DNA of 64,000 nt from an alpha proteobacterium SCGC AAA240-E13 (GTDB lineage Bacteria > Pseudomonadota > Alphaproteobacteria > Pelagibacterales > Pelagibacteraceae): NCBI GenBank assembly GCA_000504625.1, contig AZHR01000001.1:1-64000 (forward strand), read 5' to 3'. The notes beneath the pieces are model-generated. The model did no database searches, was not told the origin of the DNA, and saw only the letters and a program-made list of their open reading frames with translations. Shown here piece by piece: positions 53,503 to 63,183 of this stretch. Both the position numbers and the translations under genes were made by a program. The number at the start of each line of letters is the position of its first letter. The stretch's first letter is position 1.

Positions 53503-55452
53503 TTGGAAAACTTACTAAAATACGAAAAAAGTCCTTATCTTAAACAGCATGAAAATAACCCTGTTCATTGGTATCCCTGGAGAGACGCTTCATTAAAAAA
53601 AGCTAAGGAGTTAAAAAAACCTATTTTTCTCAGCGTTGGTTATGCCAGTTGCCATTGGTGCCATGTAATGGCTCACGAAAGTTTTGAAAATGCTGAAACC
53701 GCAAAAGTTATGAATGAAAAATTCATTAATATAAAAGTTGATCGAGAAGAAAGACCAGATCTTGATTTTGTGTTTCAAAAAAGTTTGGCACTTTTAACTG
53801 GCACTCCTGGTGGGTGGCCCTTATCAATGTTTCTTGATGAAAATGGTGTTCCTTTTTCTGGTGGCACCTATTTCCCTCCTCAAGAAATGCATGGACGTCC
53901 AAACTTTGTAAGCGTGCTTAACAATGTTTCTGTAGTTTATAAAAAAAATCGAGAAAAAATAATTAATCAAGCACCACAAATTAGAAAAGTTTTTGATGAA
54001 TTAAATAAAAAATCGTCCGTTATAAATCAAAACTTATTACCTTATGTAGAAAAAGTTTTAACTTACCTAGATTCTGATTTTGGTGGTTTTAAAGGAAATC
54101 CTAAATTTCCACAATTTTATATCTTTGATTGTTTGTTTTACTACTACAGCAAAACTCAAAAAAAAGAATTTCATCAAGCAGTAGAAAAATTATTAATGAA
54201 TATATGTTCGAGAGGGCTTTATGATCATTTAGAAGGAGGTATAGCAAGATATTCGGTAGACGATCAATGGATAGTTCCTCACTTTGAAAAAATGCTATAT
54301 GACAATGTTCTTTTTATAGATTTACTCACAAAATTTTATCAAAATAATAAAGAAAATTATTTCAAGGAGAAACTAATCCAAACAATAAATTTTATCCATT
54401 CAAAATTCACTAATAGTGAAAATTTATTAGGATCTGCCTATGATGCTGATAGTGACGGTGTAGAGGGAAAATATTATATTTGGAGTTATGAAGATTTAAA
54501 AAAAATTCTAGGAGAAGATTTTATTTTTTTTGAAAAAAATTTTGAAATTTTAAAAGGAGGAAATTTTGAAAGTAATAATATTTTAATTGAAAAAAAAAAT
54601 TTATTTTCCAATAAAGAAGATAGAAAGAAAATTAATTCCCTAAAAGAAAAATTACTTAAAGAAAGAGAAAAAAGAAATAGACCTTTTTTCGATGATAAAT
54701 CACAAACTGATTTAAATGTTTTTTGGATCAAAGCATTAATTCATGCTTCTGAAGTATTGGAAGATCAAAAATTATTTCAAAAAAGTCTAAAATTTTATGA
54801 AATTATAAATAAAAAATTGGAGAAAAAAATTTTTCATTGCTATGAAAATGACAGTAAGGTCAACGTCTTCCTTGATGATTATGTTTACTATTCTTTAATG
54901 TTAATAACTTTTTATGAAGTAACTGGAGAGGAAAAATATTTATTAGCATGTGAAAAAGTTATGCTAGAAACCTGGGAATTGTTTTTTGATAAAAAAAACA
55001 GTTTATTGCAGAAAAGTCCAATTAATAAAAATGATTTATTTGTAAATCCTATAGATATTAATGATGGTAATATTCCAAATGGAAATAGTATTTATCTTTA
55101 TGTTTCACAAAAACTTGAATTAATTTTAGAAAAGGATGATTGGAAAACAAAAACTCAATCTCTTATGCAATGTTTTCATTCTTATATTAATCTTCGTTCA
55201 ATTCAAATGCTTAGTTACTTAAAATATTTAGATATAGCAGGGGAAAAAATTACATTTACCTTTTTTGGTAATATTAAAAATCTTGTTGAGTTACACAAGT
55301 ATGTAAAAAAGAATTATTTAAATACTGCTACTATTATTTATAAGAAAAGTGAAAAAGACTACCTTTTGGTCTGTAAAAACAAAACTTGCTCATTACCTAT
55401 TGGAAATCTTAAGGATTTAGAAGAATTTTTAAAAAAAAATTCCATTAATTAA
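53503..55452 (+). CDS. DUF255 thioredoxin-like protein (YyaL/spermatogenesis-associated 20 family)
   Basis: This 649-residue protein has an N-terminal thioredoxin-like domain (about 1-165) with SVGYASCHWCHVMAHESF and the CxxC-type motif CHWC, then KVDREERPDLD. The rest forms an alpha/alpha-toroid with GGIARYSVDDQWIVPHFEKM and YDADSDGVEGKYYIW. The family is widespread but its activity is not established. Translation starts at TTG 53503, 6 bases after AAGGAG (53491-53496). It is divergent from the bhmT unit and followed directly by a DMT transporter gene. Confidence 0.9.
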   Translation: MENLLKYEKSPYLKQHENNPVHWYPWRDASLKKAKELKKPIFLSVGYASCHWCHVMAHESFENAETAKVMNEKFINIKVDREERPDLDFVFQKSLALLTGTPGGWPLSMFLDENGVPFSGGTYFPPQEMHGRPNFVSVLNNVSVVYKKNREKIINQAPQIRKVFDELNKKSSVINQNLLPYVEKVLTYLDSDFGGFKGNPKFPQFYIFDCLFYYYSKTQKKEFHQAVEKLLMNICSRGLYDHLEGGIARYSVDDQWIVPHFEKMLYDNVLFIDLLTKFYQNNKENYFKEKLIQTINFIHSKFTNSENLLGSAYDADSDGVEGKYYIWSYEDLKKILGEDFIFFEKNFEILKGGNFESNNILIEKKNLFSNKEDRKKINSLKEKLLKEREKRNRPFFDDKSQTDLNVFWIKALIHASEVLEDQKLFQKSLKFYEIINKKLEKKIFHCYENDSKVNVFLDDYVYYSLMLITFYEVTGEEKYLLACEKVMLETWELFFDKKNSLLQKSPINKNDLFVNPIDINDGNIPNGNSIYLYVSQKLELILEKDDWKTKTQSLMQCFHSYINLRSIQMLSYLKYLDIAGEKITFTFFGNIKNLVELHKYVKKNYLNTATIIYKKSEKDYLLVCKNKTCSLPIGNLKDLEEFLKKNSIN

Positions 55453-56310
55453 ATGAATTTATCGAACCAACAAAAGGGAACATTGTTAGCTTTTGTTGCA
55501 ATAATGTTTATTACACCCGATAGTTTACTCATTCGTTTATCAAATATTGAGTCTTGGGGTCTTATCTTTTACAGGGGAATTATTCCATTTTTTGCTGTTT
55601 TTATTGGACTATTAATAGTTCAAAAAGGTCAAATTGTTTCCTCTCTTATAAATAATGGATGGCATGGTGTTGCTTATGTTTTGACTTTCACCGTAACTAA
55701 CATTCTTTTTGTTATTTCAATTGAAAATACAAACGTTGCAAACACTTTAATCATGATCAGTCTGGCTCCTATGCTTTCCGCAATAATAAGTTTTATTTTT
55801 CTAAAAGAAAATCCTGATAAAAAAACATGGATAGCTATTACGATCACAACACTGGCGGTTATCTATATTTTTTTTGATTCTTTGGAAAAGGGTGATTTTA
55901 AAGGAAATTTTTTTGGATTTATTTGTGCAATGGGTTTGGCTGCCGGAACTGTAATAATAAGATCTGTAAAACAAATAAACTTAGTTCCCTCTGCCATGAT
56001 GGGTAAATTACTTGTTGCATTAATAGCCTTATTTTTTGCGGATAAGTTTAACCTAACAGGAAAAGATCTAATTATTATTCCAACTATGGGCATTTTTTGT
56101 GTAGCAATACCTTTTGTTCTTATAACCTTGGCCCCAAGATATATTACTGCACCTGAAGTTAATCTTTTCTTTTTGCTTGAAACTATTTTAGGACCTCTAT
56201 GGGTTTGGCTAGTGATTCATGAACAGCCTAGCATAGAAACGATTGTTGGGGGTGTGGTAATCATTTCTACAATTACAGTTCACTCTTTTTTAGCCTTAAA
56301 AAAAACATAA
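55453..56310 (+). CDS. DMT superfamily (EamA) transporter
   Basis: This 285-residue protein has ten predicted helices in two EamA repeats: GLIFYRGIIPFFAVFIGLL with NVANTLIMISLAPMLSAII in the first half, and LVPSAMMGKLLVALIALFF with EVNLFFLLETILGPLWVWL in the second. Substrate not identifiable. Its ATG abuts the preceding stop, so the two are co-transcribed. Confidence 0.88.
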   Translation: MNLSNQQKGTLLAFVAIMFITPDSLLIRLSNIESWGLIFYRGIIPFFAVFIGLLIVQKGQIVSSLINNGWHGVAYVLTFTVTNILFVISIENTNVANTLIMISLAPMLSAIISFIFLKENPDKKTWIAITITTLAVIYIFFDSLEKGDFKGNFFGFICAMGLAAGTVIIRSVKQINLVPSAMMGKLLVALIALFFADKFNLTGKDLIIIPTMGIFCVAIPFVLITLAPRYITAPEVNLFFLLETILGPLWVWLVIHEQPSIETIVGGVVIISTITVHSFLALKKT

Positions 56311-56364
56311 TATTTTTCGATATCTCATTGCAATTATCCTAAAAAAGAATATTTACTTCTGACT

Positions 56365-57678
56365 ATGATCAAAATGATGAAAAATTCCTGGGCACTATTT
56401 ATCGGAATCGGAATCATGATGATTGCCCATGGCCTACAAGGAAACTTAATGGGAATTAGATCAGTAATCGAAAATTTTAACTTTATAGCTACGGGTACGA
56501 TGATGTCAGGATACTATGTGGGGTTTTTTTTTGGTTCTACTATGGCTCCAAAACTGGTTTCAAGAGTTGGTCATATTAGGGTTTTTGCAGCTTTTGCATC
56601 CTTGGGATCTCTAAGTATTTTAATTATCTCTGCTTACGTAAATCCTGTTGTATGGACTTTCGCAAGATTTGTAACAGGAATGTCTATAGTAAGTTGTTTA
56701 GTTGTTGCTGAAAGTTGGCTTAATGATCGAGCAAACAACAGAACACGAGGCAAACTATTATCTGTCTACATGATCATAACTTACACAGGTTTGGCATTGG
56801 GAATGCTTTTATTAAATTTTGATAGTCCAGAAAACTATAAACCTTTTATTTTAGTGTCGATCTTATTATCAATTGCGTTGGTGCCAATCCTGCTTACAAA
56901 ACGTAAGGCTCCTAAATTCAAAAAGATAGGAACCTTGAAATTGAAAGAACTTTATAAAATTTCACCTCTGGGCTTTGTTAGTTCTTTTTGCACAGGTATA
57001 ATTCATTCGGCATTGTTTACATTAGCTGCTGTTTACGCTGCCACAGTGAACTTTAGTATTTTTGAAATTTCATTATTATTATTTTTGATTACAATTGCGG
57101 GAGCTTTATTCCAATGGCCCATAGGTTATCTTTCTGATCAATTTGATCGAAGAGTCATCATAGTTTTATGTACTACAGTTGGTGCCGTTTTTTGTGTTTT
57201 ATCAATTTTTGCATCAGGACATACATTTACTTCATTTCCAACAATGCAATATATAAATGTTGTTGTAGATCCTCGTGCTGACAAATTAATGTTTTTTATT
57301 TTTGTAACAGTCTACGCTGGCGCATCACTTTCTTTGTTCCCACTTAATATTGCACACACAAACGATTTTGTTCCAAAAGAAAAATTCGTAGCCGCTGGAG
57401 GTGGTTTAAACTTTGTTTTTGGAATGGGAGCAATGGGTGGACCAATAATTTGTTCTGTTTTTATGAACGAATATGGACCCAATAGTTTCTTTGTTTTTCT
57501 ACTTATTTTTCATGTTATTATTGCTATATTTGCTCTTTATAGGATTACTAGAAGAAGCACCGAAGATAATCCTGATTCAACATTTACACCGCTACCAAAA
57601 AATATTACTCCATTAGGTATGGAGCTTGATCCAGATACTGGTGTTAATTTATCTAACGTTGATAAAAAAAGTGAATAA
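56365..57678 (+). CDS. Major facilitator superfamily transporter (YcaD-like)
   Basis: This 437-residue protein has 12 predicted helices. Visible features are ESWLNDRANNRTRGKLLSVY (loop between helices 4 and 5) and WPIGYLSDQFDRRVII, the MFS signature between helices 8 and 9. The overall pattern fits the YcaD/UMF-type permeases. ATG 56374 is an alternative start. Located 54 bases after the EamA gene; a small frame overlaps its stop. Confidence 0.85.
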   Translation: MIKMMKNSWALFIGIGIMMIAHGLQGNLMGIRSVIENFNFIATGTMMSGYYVGFFFGSTMAPKLVSRVGHIRVFAAFASLGSLSILIISAYVNPVVWTFARFVTGMSIVSCLVVAESWLNDRANNRTRGKLLSVYMIITYTGLALGMLLLNFDSPENYKPFILVSILLSIALVPILLTKRKAPKFKKIGTLKLKELYKISPLGFVSSFCTGIIHSALFTLAAVYAATVNFSIFEISLLLFLITIAGALFQWPIGYLSDQFDRRVIIVLCTTVGAVFCVLSIFASGHTFTSFPTMQYINVVVDPRADKLMFFIFVTVYAGASLSLFPLNIAHTNDFVPKEKFVAAGGGLNFVFGMGAMGGPIICSVFMNEYGPNSFFVFLLIFHVIIAIFALYRITRRSTEDNPDSTFTPLPKNITPLGMELDPDTGVNLSNVDKKSE

Positions 57679-57766
57679 AGAAAATGCATCAAAGCTTTGG
57701 AAAATGATACAGGAAACTGGTGATTATTTACTGGATCAGTGGAACACACTATCCGACACTATCTGA
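57671..57766 (+). CDS. Possible 31-residue ORF overlapping the MFS stop
   Basis: GTG 57671 overlaps the MFS stop and opens MNKENASKLWKMIQETGDYL then LDQWNTLSDTI. The composition is amphipathic and protein-like, but there is no family support. It could be a remnant of a larger gene. The rest of the gap to 57892 holds a short tandem repeat. Confidence 0.3.
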   Translation: MNKENASKLWKMIQETGDYLLDQWNTLSDTI

Positions 57767-57776
57767 CACTATATTG
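57747..57776. repeat. 10-bp tandem repeat, about three units
   Basis: CACTATCCGA, CACTATCTGA and CACTATATTG follow each other directly. The repeat lies at the end of the possible small ORF after the MFS gene. It may be replication slippage. Confidence 0.7.
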
Positions 57777-57892
57777 CAATAGTTATGCGGAAAATTTAAA
57801 ATTCATTAAAAATAAATCGCATAAAGATTCACTAAAAACACTCTTAAAACTAGATACAGGACTAGAACATTTAGAGATAAATCAAAAGTTAA

Positions 57893-59068
57893 TTATTCTA
57901 TGATTTTAAAATTTGACTTATATTCGTCATTAATAGAAATACCTAATCCATTAACATCATCATTTAAATCTATAAATCCATTTTTTGGTTTAGGCTCTCC
58001 TTTAAATAAATAATAAAATAATTCATTTCCTATTTCGACTTGATTTATAGGAAAATATTCTGAAAATGGACAGTTATTGTTTGCCATTGTTAAATGGTAA
58101 TTATGCATTTGACCAGCATGAGGAACTACTGGAATATTATATTTTTCAGCAAGTAAATTTATTTTTTGAGCTGCTGTTATTCCACCAACTCGATTAGCAT
58201 CATACTGAATGTAACTTACTGCTTTTAATTCTAATAGATGTTTAAAACCATAAAAACTAAATTCATGTTCTCCACCAGCTATTGGAATTGAACCAAGAGC
58301 ATTTAGTTCAGAATAACCAGCGATATCGTCAGGAATAACAGGTTCTTCTAACCATTTAGGTTTAAATTTAATTAACTGAGGAATAATGCTTTTAGAATAT
58401 TCTAAGTTCCATCCCATATAAGCTTCAAGCATTAGATCATTATCGTAACCAATCACTTCTCTTACAGCATTTACAAGATTAATATTTTTTTTTACACCTT
58501 CCAACCCATCTTTAGGACCCCAACCAAAGCGCATTTTAAACATTTTAAAACCTTCTTTAAGATATGTATCGGCCTCTTTTTGAAGTTCGTTTATAGGTTG
58601 GCTATAAAGCTTTGAAGCATAAACAGGAATTTTTTCTTTTGTTCTATTTCCAATAAGCTTAAATACAGGTTTTTTTTTAATCTTACCCATTAAGTCCCAA
58701 ATCCCAAGATCAATTGCCGACATTCCAATCATACCTATTCCTTTCCTTCCCCATGCCATTGTATTTCTATACATTTTTTCCCAAAGATATTCATAATCAA
58801 ACGGGTCTTCTTCTATTACTAAATCTTTTAAATAACAGTCTATTGCTTTCTTGGTAACTTGTGGCGCTAATGCTGCATTACCTATACCTACTGTTCCATC
58901 ATCCGCTATTACTTCACAAACTAACCATTCGTGGAAACGAAAGGATTTCATTTTGTCTCCTTTTTCACGAAGTAAATCAGTAGGATTTGTACAGAAATTT
59001 TGAGCTGGCGAAACAATCGGACCAGTCCATTTATAGATTGTAGTTTTTATATCTTTTATTTTAGTCAT
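57893..59068 (-). CDS. Enolase-superfamily sugar-acid dehydratase, L-rhamnonate dehydratase-like
   Basis: This 391-residue protein has the mandelate racemase/muconate lactonizing layout: capping domain ([17 protein letters not shown]), barrel with KMRFGWGP, metal ligands in [21 protein letters not shown] and IAGGEHEFS, and the C-terminal [19 protein letters not shown] with the catalytic histidine. The [14 protein letters not shown] and GGITAAQKI stretches resemble the rhamnonate dehydratase branch. Product would be a 2-keto-3-deoxy sugar acid. It overlaps the PdxA2-like gene by 4 bases and shares a promoter region with the tctCBA transporter operon, which probably imports its substrate. Confidence 0.8.
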   Translation of the reverse strand: MTKIKDIKTTIYKWTGPIVSPAQNFCTNPTDLLREKGDKMKSFRFHEWLVCEVIADDGTVGIGNAALAPQVTKKAIDCYLKDLVIEEDPFDYEYLWEKMYRNTMAWGRKGIGMIGMSAIDLGIWDLMGKIKKKPVFKLIGNRTKEKIPVYASKLYSQPINELQKEADTYLKEGFKMFKMRFGWGPKDGLEGVKKNINLVNAVREVIGYDNDLMLEAYMGWNLEYSKSIIPQLIKFKPKWLEEPVIPDDIAGYSELNALGSIPIAGGEHEFSFYGFKHLLELKAVSYIQYDANRVGGITAAQKINLLAEKYNIPVVPHAGQMHNYHLTMANNNCPFSEYFPINQVEIGNELFYYLFKGEPKPKNGFIDLNDDVNGLGISINDEYKSNFKIIE

Positions 59069-60060
59069 GATAATAAATTTTCACTTAATTTTAGTGCTAT
59101 TTTAAATGATTCAATAGTTGGCTTTATATTTGCAATATTTTTACCGACAATATCAAACGCTGTACCATGAGCAGGAGTTGTTATTGGTATTGGCAAACCT
59201 CCTTGAACAGTAACTCCACGATCAAAACCAAAAGCTTTAAGACCAGATTGTAATGCATCATGATACATTCCAACTATACAATCATGATTTTTATTTTTGA
59301 AAGCAGTAATGAAAGAAGTATCACAGGGTAATGGCCCATCGACATTCATACCATTTTTTTTTGCCTCTTCAATTGCAGGTATAATTTCATCTTTTTCTTC
59401 TGTACCAAATTCAGCATGTGGATTTAAAGCTTGTACAGCTATTCTTGGATTTTTAATTCCGCTTAATTTCATAGTTTTGTTAATTAATTTTATTGGTTTT
59501 AAAATGTTTTCTTTTTTAATATGATTTGGAACATCTTTCAGCGGCATATGTGATGTTACTCTTGCAGTCCAAAAATTATCAACAACATTAAATTCACAAA
59601 AATAATCTTTTACCTCAAGTTTATCCGCCATTAGGTGTAGTTCGTCTTCATATTTACTTCCTGCCAATTTCATACTTGTTTTGTTATATGGTGCAAAATT
59701 TATTGCATGAATTTTATTTGATTTTGTTAAATCTAAAGCGTAATTCAAAGCATTTAAAACTGTTTCTCCTGACTCTGCTGAACACTCTGATAATTTATAA
59801 TTTATGTTTTTATCTTTAGAAATATCTAGGAAAAATTTATTTCCTTTTTCAAAATTTATTTCTTCAAATTTTTCTACAAAATTAAGATTATGAGAATTCC
59901 CTGTAATTTTGTTTCCATTTTCTAAAATATTTTTTTCCCCTATTACAATTATATTTGCTTGGTCTAATTCATTTTGTGAGAGTAATCTTGATACTAATTC
60001 AGGACCGATTCCGGAAGGATCTCCTAAAAGTATAGCAATATTTCTTTTTTTATTAGCCAT
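59065..60060 (-). CDS. PdxA2-like 4-phosphate dehydrogenase of sugar-acid catabolism
   Basis: This 331-residue member of the PdxA family starts with the intact [17 protein letters not shown], which the biosynthetic copy at 28579 has lost. Metal ligands are in [20 protein letters not shown] and [12 protein letters not shown]. PdxA2 enzymes in similar neighbourhoods oxidise 4-phosphorylated threonate or erythronate; no DUF1537-type kinase that would make such a substrate is in the window. Pairing with an enolase-superfamily dehydratase and TTT transporter points to catabolism, not vitamin B6. Confidence 0.82.
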   Translation of the reverse strand: MANKKRNIAILLGDPSGIGPELVSRLLSQNELDQANIIVIGEKNILENGNKITGNSHNLNFVEKFEEINFEKGNKFFLDISKDKNINYKLSECSAESGETVLNALNYALDLTKSNKIHAINFAPYNKTSMKLAGSKYEDELHLMADKLEVKDYFCEFNVVDNFWTARVTSHMPLKDVPNHIKKENILKPIKLINKTMKLSGIKNPRIAVQALNPHAEFGTEEKDEIIPAIEEAKKNGMNVDGPLPCDTSFITAFKNKNHDCIVGMYHDALQSGLKAFGFDRGVTVQGGLPIPITTPAHGTAFDIVGKNIANIKPTIESFKIALKLSENLLS

Positions 60061-60132
60061 TTTTTTCTTACGGTTTCTAACAGATTATGGTTAAATAATT
60101 AAATATATATCAACAAATAAGAGAGGGAAATA

Positions 60133-61104
60133 ATGAAAAAAACATTTAAAGTTTTACTAGCAGCTGTATTCTTGGTAACTGAATTTTTTGTTGTATCATT
60201 ACCATTGTTGGCTACATCTGCAAAAGCAGATGGAGCTATCCAGGCAATAACGCATGCTGGTTTCGGTGGAGGAACTGACGTAACAACTAGAATGATGCTT
60301 TTAAGAGCTAGAAGAGTTCTTAAACAAGATATGCAATTGGTAAATAAAAAAGGTGGTGGTGGAGCCGTTTCTATGGACTACATGATGTCATTACCAGCTG
60401 ATGGACAACATACTTTAACTTGGACTACTGGACATGCTGTTTCAATGGCTCTAGGTAAAACAAAAGTTAAATTAAGTGATATGCAACCTTTAGCAAGAGG
60501 AACCGATGATCCACAATTATTCGTTGTTAATTGTAAAGCAGACATTAAGGATGCAAAAACATTTATTAGTACTCAAAAATCAAAATCACTTAAATATGGA
60601 ACCACTCATACAGGTGGAATTGACGATGTAAGTGCGATCGCTTTTACAAAAAAAGGTAATTTAAAAGATCCTATAATTGTTGCCTATAAAGGTGTTGCTC
60701 CAATTAAAACTAACCTCGTCAAAGGAGATATTGATGTAGGTGTTTTAAACTTAGGAGAAGCATTAACTGAAATTAATGAAGGAACACTTTGTGTTTCAAT
60801 AGTTCTTGCAAACAATAGAATGGCAAAAATAGGAGACGTACCAACAGCTACAGAGCTAGGAATACCTGTTTCTTTATCTACTGTCAGAGGATTTGTAACT
60901 AAAAAAGGTGCTCCAGCTGAAAGAGTAAAAGAGTTAGAAGCTGGAATGCTAAAAGCAATGAGTCACAATTACTATAAAAATTTCTTAACAGAGATTGGTC
61001 TTGATGAGTCAAGTGTAGTTGGTGCTGAAGAATGGGGTAAGCAAATGGAAGTTATGCTTGCTGAAATGACTGCTCAACTTAAAGCTTTGGGTTATACTAA
61101 TTAA
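60133..61104 (+). CDS. Tripartite tricarboxylate transporter substrate-binding protein (TctC family)
   Basis: This 323-residue periplasmic binding protein has a signal peptide (about 1-33, ending ATSAKADG), followed by the TctC/Bug fold: ITHAGFGGGTDVTTRMML, VNKKGGGGAVSMDYMMSLPA, and KYGTTHTGGIDDVSAIAF. It captures a carboxylate for the TctAB membrane part. SD GAGAGGG precedes the start. A strong hairpin follows its stop (61149-61184), which should keep it expressed above tctB and tctA. Confidence 0.92.
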   Translation: MKKTFKVLLAAVFLVTEFFVVSLPLLATSAKADGAIQAITHAGFGGGTDVTTRMMLLRARRVLKQDMQLVNKKGGGGAVSMDYMMSLPADGQHTLTWTTGHAVSMALGKTKVKLSDMQPLARGTDDPQLFVVNCKADIKDAKTFISTQKSKSLKYGTTHTGGIDDVSAIAFTKKGNLKDPIIVAYKGVAPIKTNLVKGDIDVGVLNLGEALTEINEGTLCVSIVLANNRMAKIGDVPTATELGIPVSLSTVRGFVTKKGAPAERVKELEAGMLKAMSHNYYKNFLTEIGLDESSVVGAEEWGKQMEVMLAEMTAQLKALGYTN

Positions 61105-61127
61105 CTATTCGTTGTACATTTTTTCAA

Positions 61128-61637
61128 ATGAATAATGTACAAAATAAGAAAAGGGCAAACAAAAGTAGTTTGCCCTTTTTTTTTACTAATTCTTTTATAG
61201 TTTCATCCATAATAATTATAATTTCTTCTATTTTATTAATTGTTGCATTTACATTTGACATAGTTCCTCCAATTTTAAACCGAGGAATACAACCAGCTAC
61301 ATTTCCTAAAGCATTACTAGTTTTAATAATATTTCTAACTTCAATTGTTTATTTTTTATCTTTAAAGATTCCATGGAAAAAAGAAAAAAAGTTACCAAAA
61401 CAATTTTTTATAACTTTATATAATTTTATTTTATTTATTATTATTGCAAAGGCTCTAGATTTTCTTCTAGCTATCTCAGTTTTATCATTTTTGGTTTCAT
61501 ATTTTTGGGGTGAGCGAAGAATTATATACTTACTATTAGTAAGCATATTGTTTCCTATCATTGTATTTGTATTTTTTGAAACAATTTTGGGTTTAAGATT
61601 TCCACCAGGAATAATTACTAATATTTATTATAACTAG
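61128..61637 (+). CDS. Tripartite tricarboxylate transporter small membrane subunit (TctB family)
   Basis: This 169-residue protein has four helices (about 22-45, 61-79, 92-115, 130-157), fitting TctB, the small subunit of the TTT permease. Its first 20 codons coincide with a perfect terminator-like hairpin, so the true start is uncertain; no other ATG lies before the first helix. It is 1 base from tctA. Confidence 0.85.
   Translation: MNNVQNKKRANKSSLPFFFTNSFIVSSIIIIISSILLIVAFTFDIVPPILNRGIQPATFPKALLVLIIFLTSIVYFLSLKIPWKKEKKLPKQFFITLYNFILFIIIAKALDFLLAISVLSFLVSYFWGERRIIYLLLVSILFPIIVFVFFETILGLRFPPGIITNIYYN
61149..61184 (+). terminator. Terminator-like hairpin at the start of tctB
   Basis: AAAAGGGCAAAC (61149-61160) pairs perfectly with GTTTGCCCTTTT (61168-61179) around AAAAGTA, followed by a T-run to 61184. 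Shape and position fit a partial terminator after tctC, but the stem lies within the tctB reading frame. Confidence 0.85.
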
Positions 61638-61638
61638 T

Positions 61639-63108
61639 ATGGAAAATTTATATTTAATGATGGCACCTTTATTTAGCTCGAAACTATTAATAGTTTTATT
61701 TTTTGGAACTTTGTTTGGTTTAATCCTTGGTGTTTTACCAGGACTAGGGCCTACTACTGGTGGAGCATTAATTTTACCTTTTACAATGACGTTGGATCCA
61801 CTTTCCGCAATTGTACTTTTAACATCAATTTATTGTGCAGGTACTTATGGAGGAGCAATTACAGCTATTCTAATTAATACACCTGGAACGCCAGCAGCAG
61901 CAGCAACCTGTTTAGACGGATACCCTTTAGCGCAAAGAGGTGAAGCAGGTAGAGCATTAGGAATGGCAACAGTATCAAGCACTATTGGAGGAATTTTTAG
62001 TGTAGTAGTTCTTGTTTTTTTTGCTCCATTATTGGCTCAACTTGCTTATGAATTTGGTCAACCAGAATATTTTGCATTAGCTATATTTGGTTTGACTATG
62101 CTTGCATCTATAGGCGATGGAAGTCCTATAAAAAATTTAATTGCAGGTGCTTTTGGAATTTTAATTTCAACAATTGGAAAAGATTTTATGACTTCAATTG
62201 ATAGATTTACTTTTGGAATTAATGAATTGTCAGAAGGAATTGGTTTTATACCCGTAGTTGTCGGATTATTTGCTATTAGCGAGATGTTAACTCAATCCAC
62301 TTTATTAGATCAAGTTTTTAAAAGAGTTGCTTTAAAAGCAGTAAAACTACCTTCTTTAAATGATTATAAATTAACTTGGAAAACAATTTTAAGATCATCA
62401 GGCATAGGTTCTTTTATTGGAGTCCTACCTGCAGAAGGTGGAACTGTTGCATCATTAATTGGATATTCAGAGGCTAAACGTTGGTCAAAAAAACCCGAGG
62501 AATTTGGTAAAGGATCTATAGAAGGAATAGCTGGCGCAGAAGCTGCTAACAATGCAGCTACAGGTGGAGCTATGGTTCCAACTTTAGCATTAGGAATTCC
62601 AGGTAGCGCAACTACCGCTGTTATTTTAACAGGTTTAATAATTCATGGTGTTAGACCTGGGCCGGATTTATTTAGGGAACAACCTGAATTTCTTTATGGA
62701 ATATTTGGTTCAATGCTGATTGCAAATATATTATTTTTTATTTTAGGTTTTTTTGGAGCCAAAATATTTGCAAGAATTACTTTAGTTCCTAATAAACTTT
62801 TGTGGCCGATGATATTTGCGTTATCTGTTTGTGGCACTTATTCATTAAGTCAGTCTATGTTAGATGTTTGGATAATGTTATTTTTTGGTGTAATAGGTTT
62901 TTTTATGAGACGTTATGGATTTTCGGTAGTACCAGTAATTATAGGATTAATATTAGGAGAACTTGTTGAGGGTACATTGAGACAATCATTGGTAATATTT
63001 GATGGAAATTGGTTAATGTTTTTAACAAGACCAATAGCAATAACTTTTTTTGTTTTATCTATTATAGCTTTAATTTTTCCATTATTTAAGAAAAAAACTA
63101 AAATATAA
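61639..63108 (+). CDS. Tripartite tricarboxylate transporter large membrane subunit (TctA family)
   Basis: This 489-residue protein has about 12 helices. Diagnostic motifs are GVLPGLGPTTGGALILPF and TAILINTPGTPAAAATCLDG in the first half, and the repeated pattern GVLPAEGGTVASLIGYSEAK with ALGIPGSATTAVIL in the second. It forms the permease with TctB. The set probably imports the sugar acid degraded by the divergent enzymes. Confidence 0.94.
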   Translation: MENLYLMMAPLFSSKLLIVLFFGTLFGLILGVLPGLGPTTGGALILPFTMTLDPLSAIVLLTSIYCAGTYGGAITAILINTPGTPAAAATCLDGYPLAQRGEAGRALGMATVSSTIGGIFSVVVLVFFAPLLAQLAYEFGQPEYFALAIFGLTMLASIGDGSPIKNLIAGAFGILISTIGKDFMTSIDRFTFGINELSEGIGFIPVVVGLFAISEMLTQSTLLDQVFKRVALKAVKLPSLNDYKLTWKTILRSSGIGSFIGVLPAEGGTVASLIGYSEAKRWSKKPEEFGKGSIEGIAGAEAANNAATGGAMVPTLALGIPGSATTAVILTGLIIHGVRPGPDLFREQPEFLYGIFGSMLIANILFFILGFFGAKIFARITLVPNKLLWPMIFALSVCGTYSLSQSMLDVWIMLFFGVIGFFMRRYGFSVVPVIIGLILGELVEGTLRQSLVIFDGNWLMFLTRPIAITFFVLSIIALIFPLFKKKTKI

Positions 63109-63183
63109 TTGCATTAAGTTTTTCTTATATTAAAAGATCGAAACTATGAATAATGGAAAACTTTTGGTGTTGGATTTAAAATG

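Noticed and set aside
28579..60060. The two PdxA-family genes as a recent duplication
   Set aside because: They differ throughout, including the N-terminal GDPSGIGPE motif, and have different neighbours; they belong to separate subfamilies.
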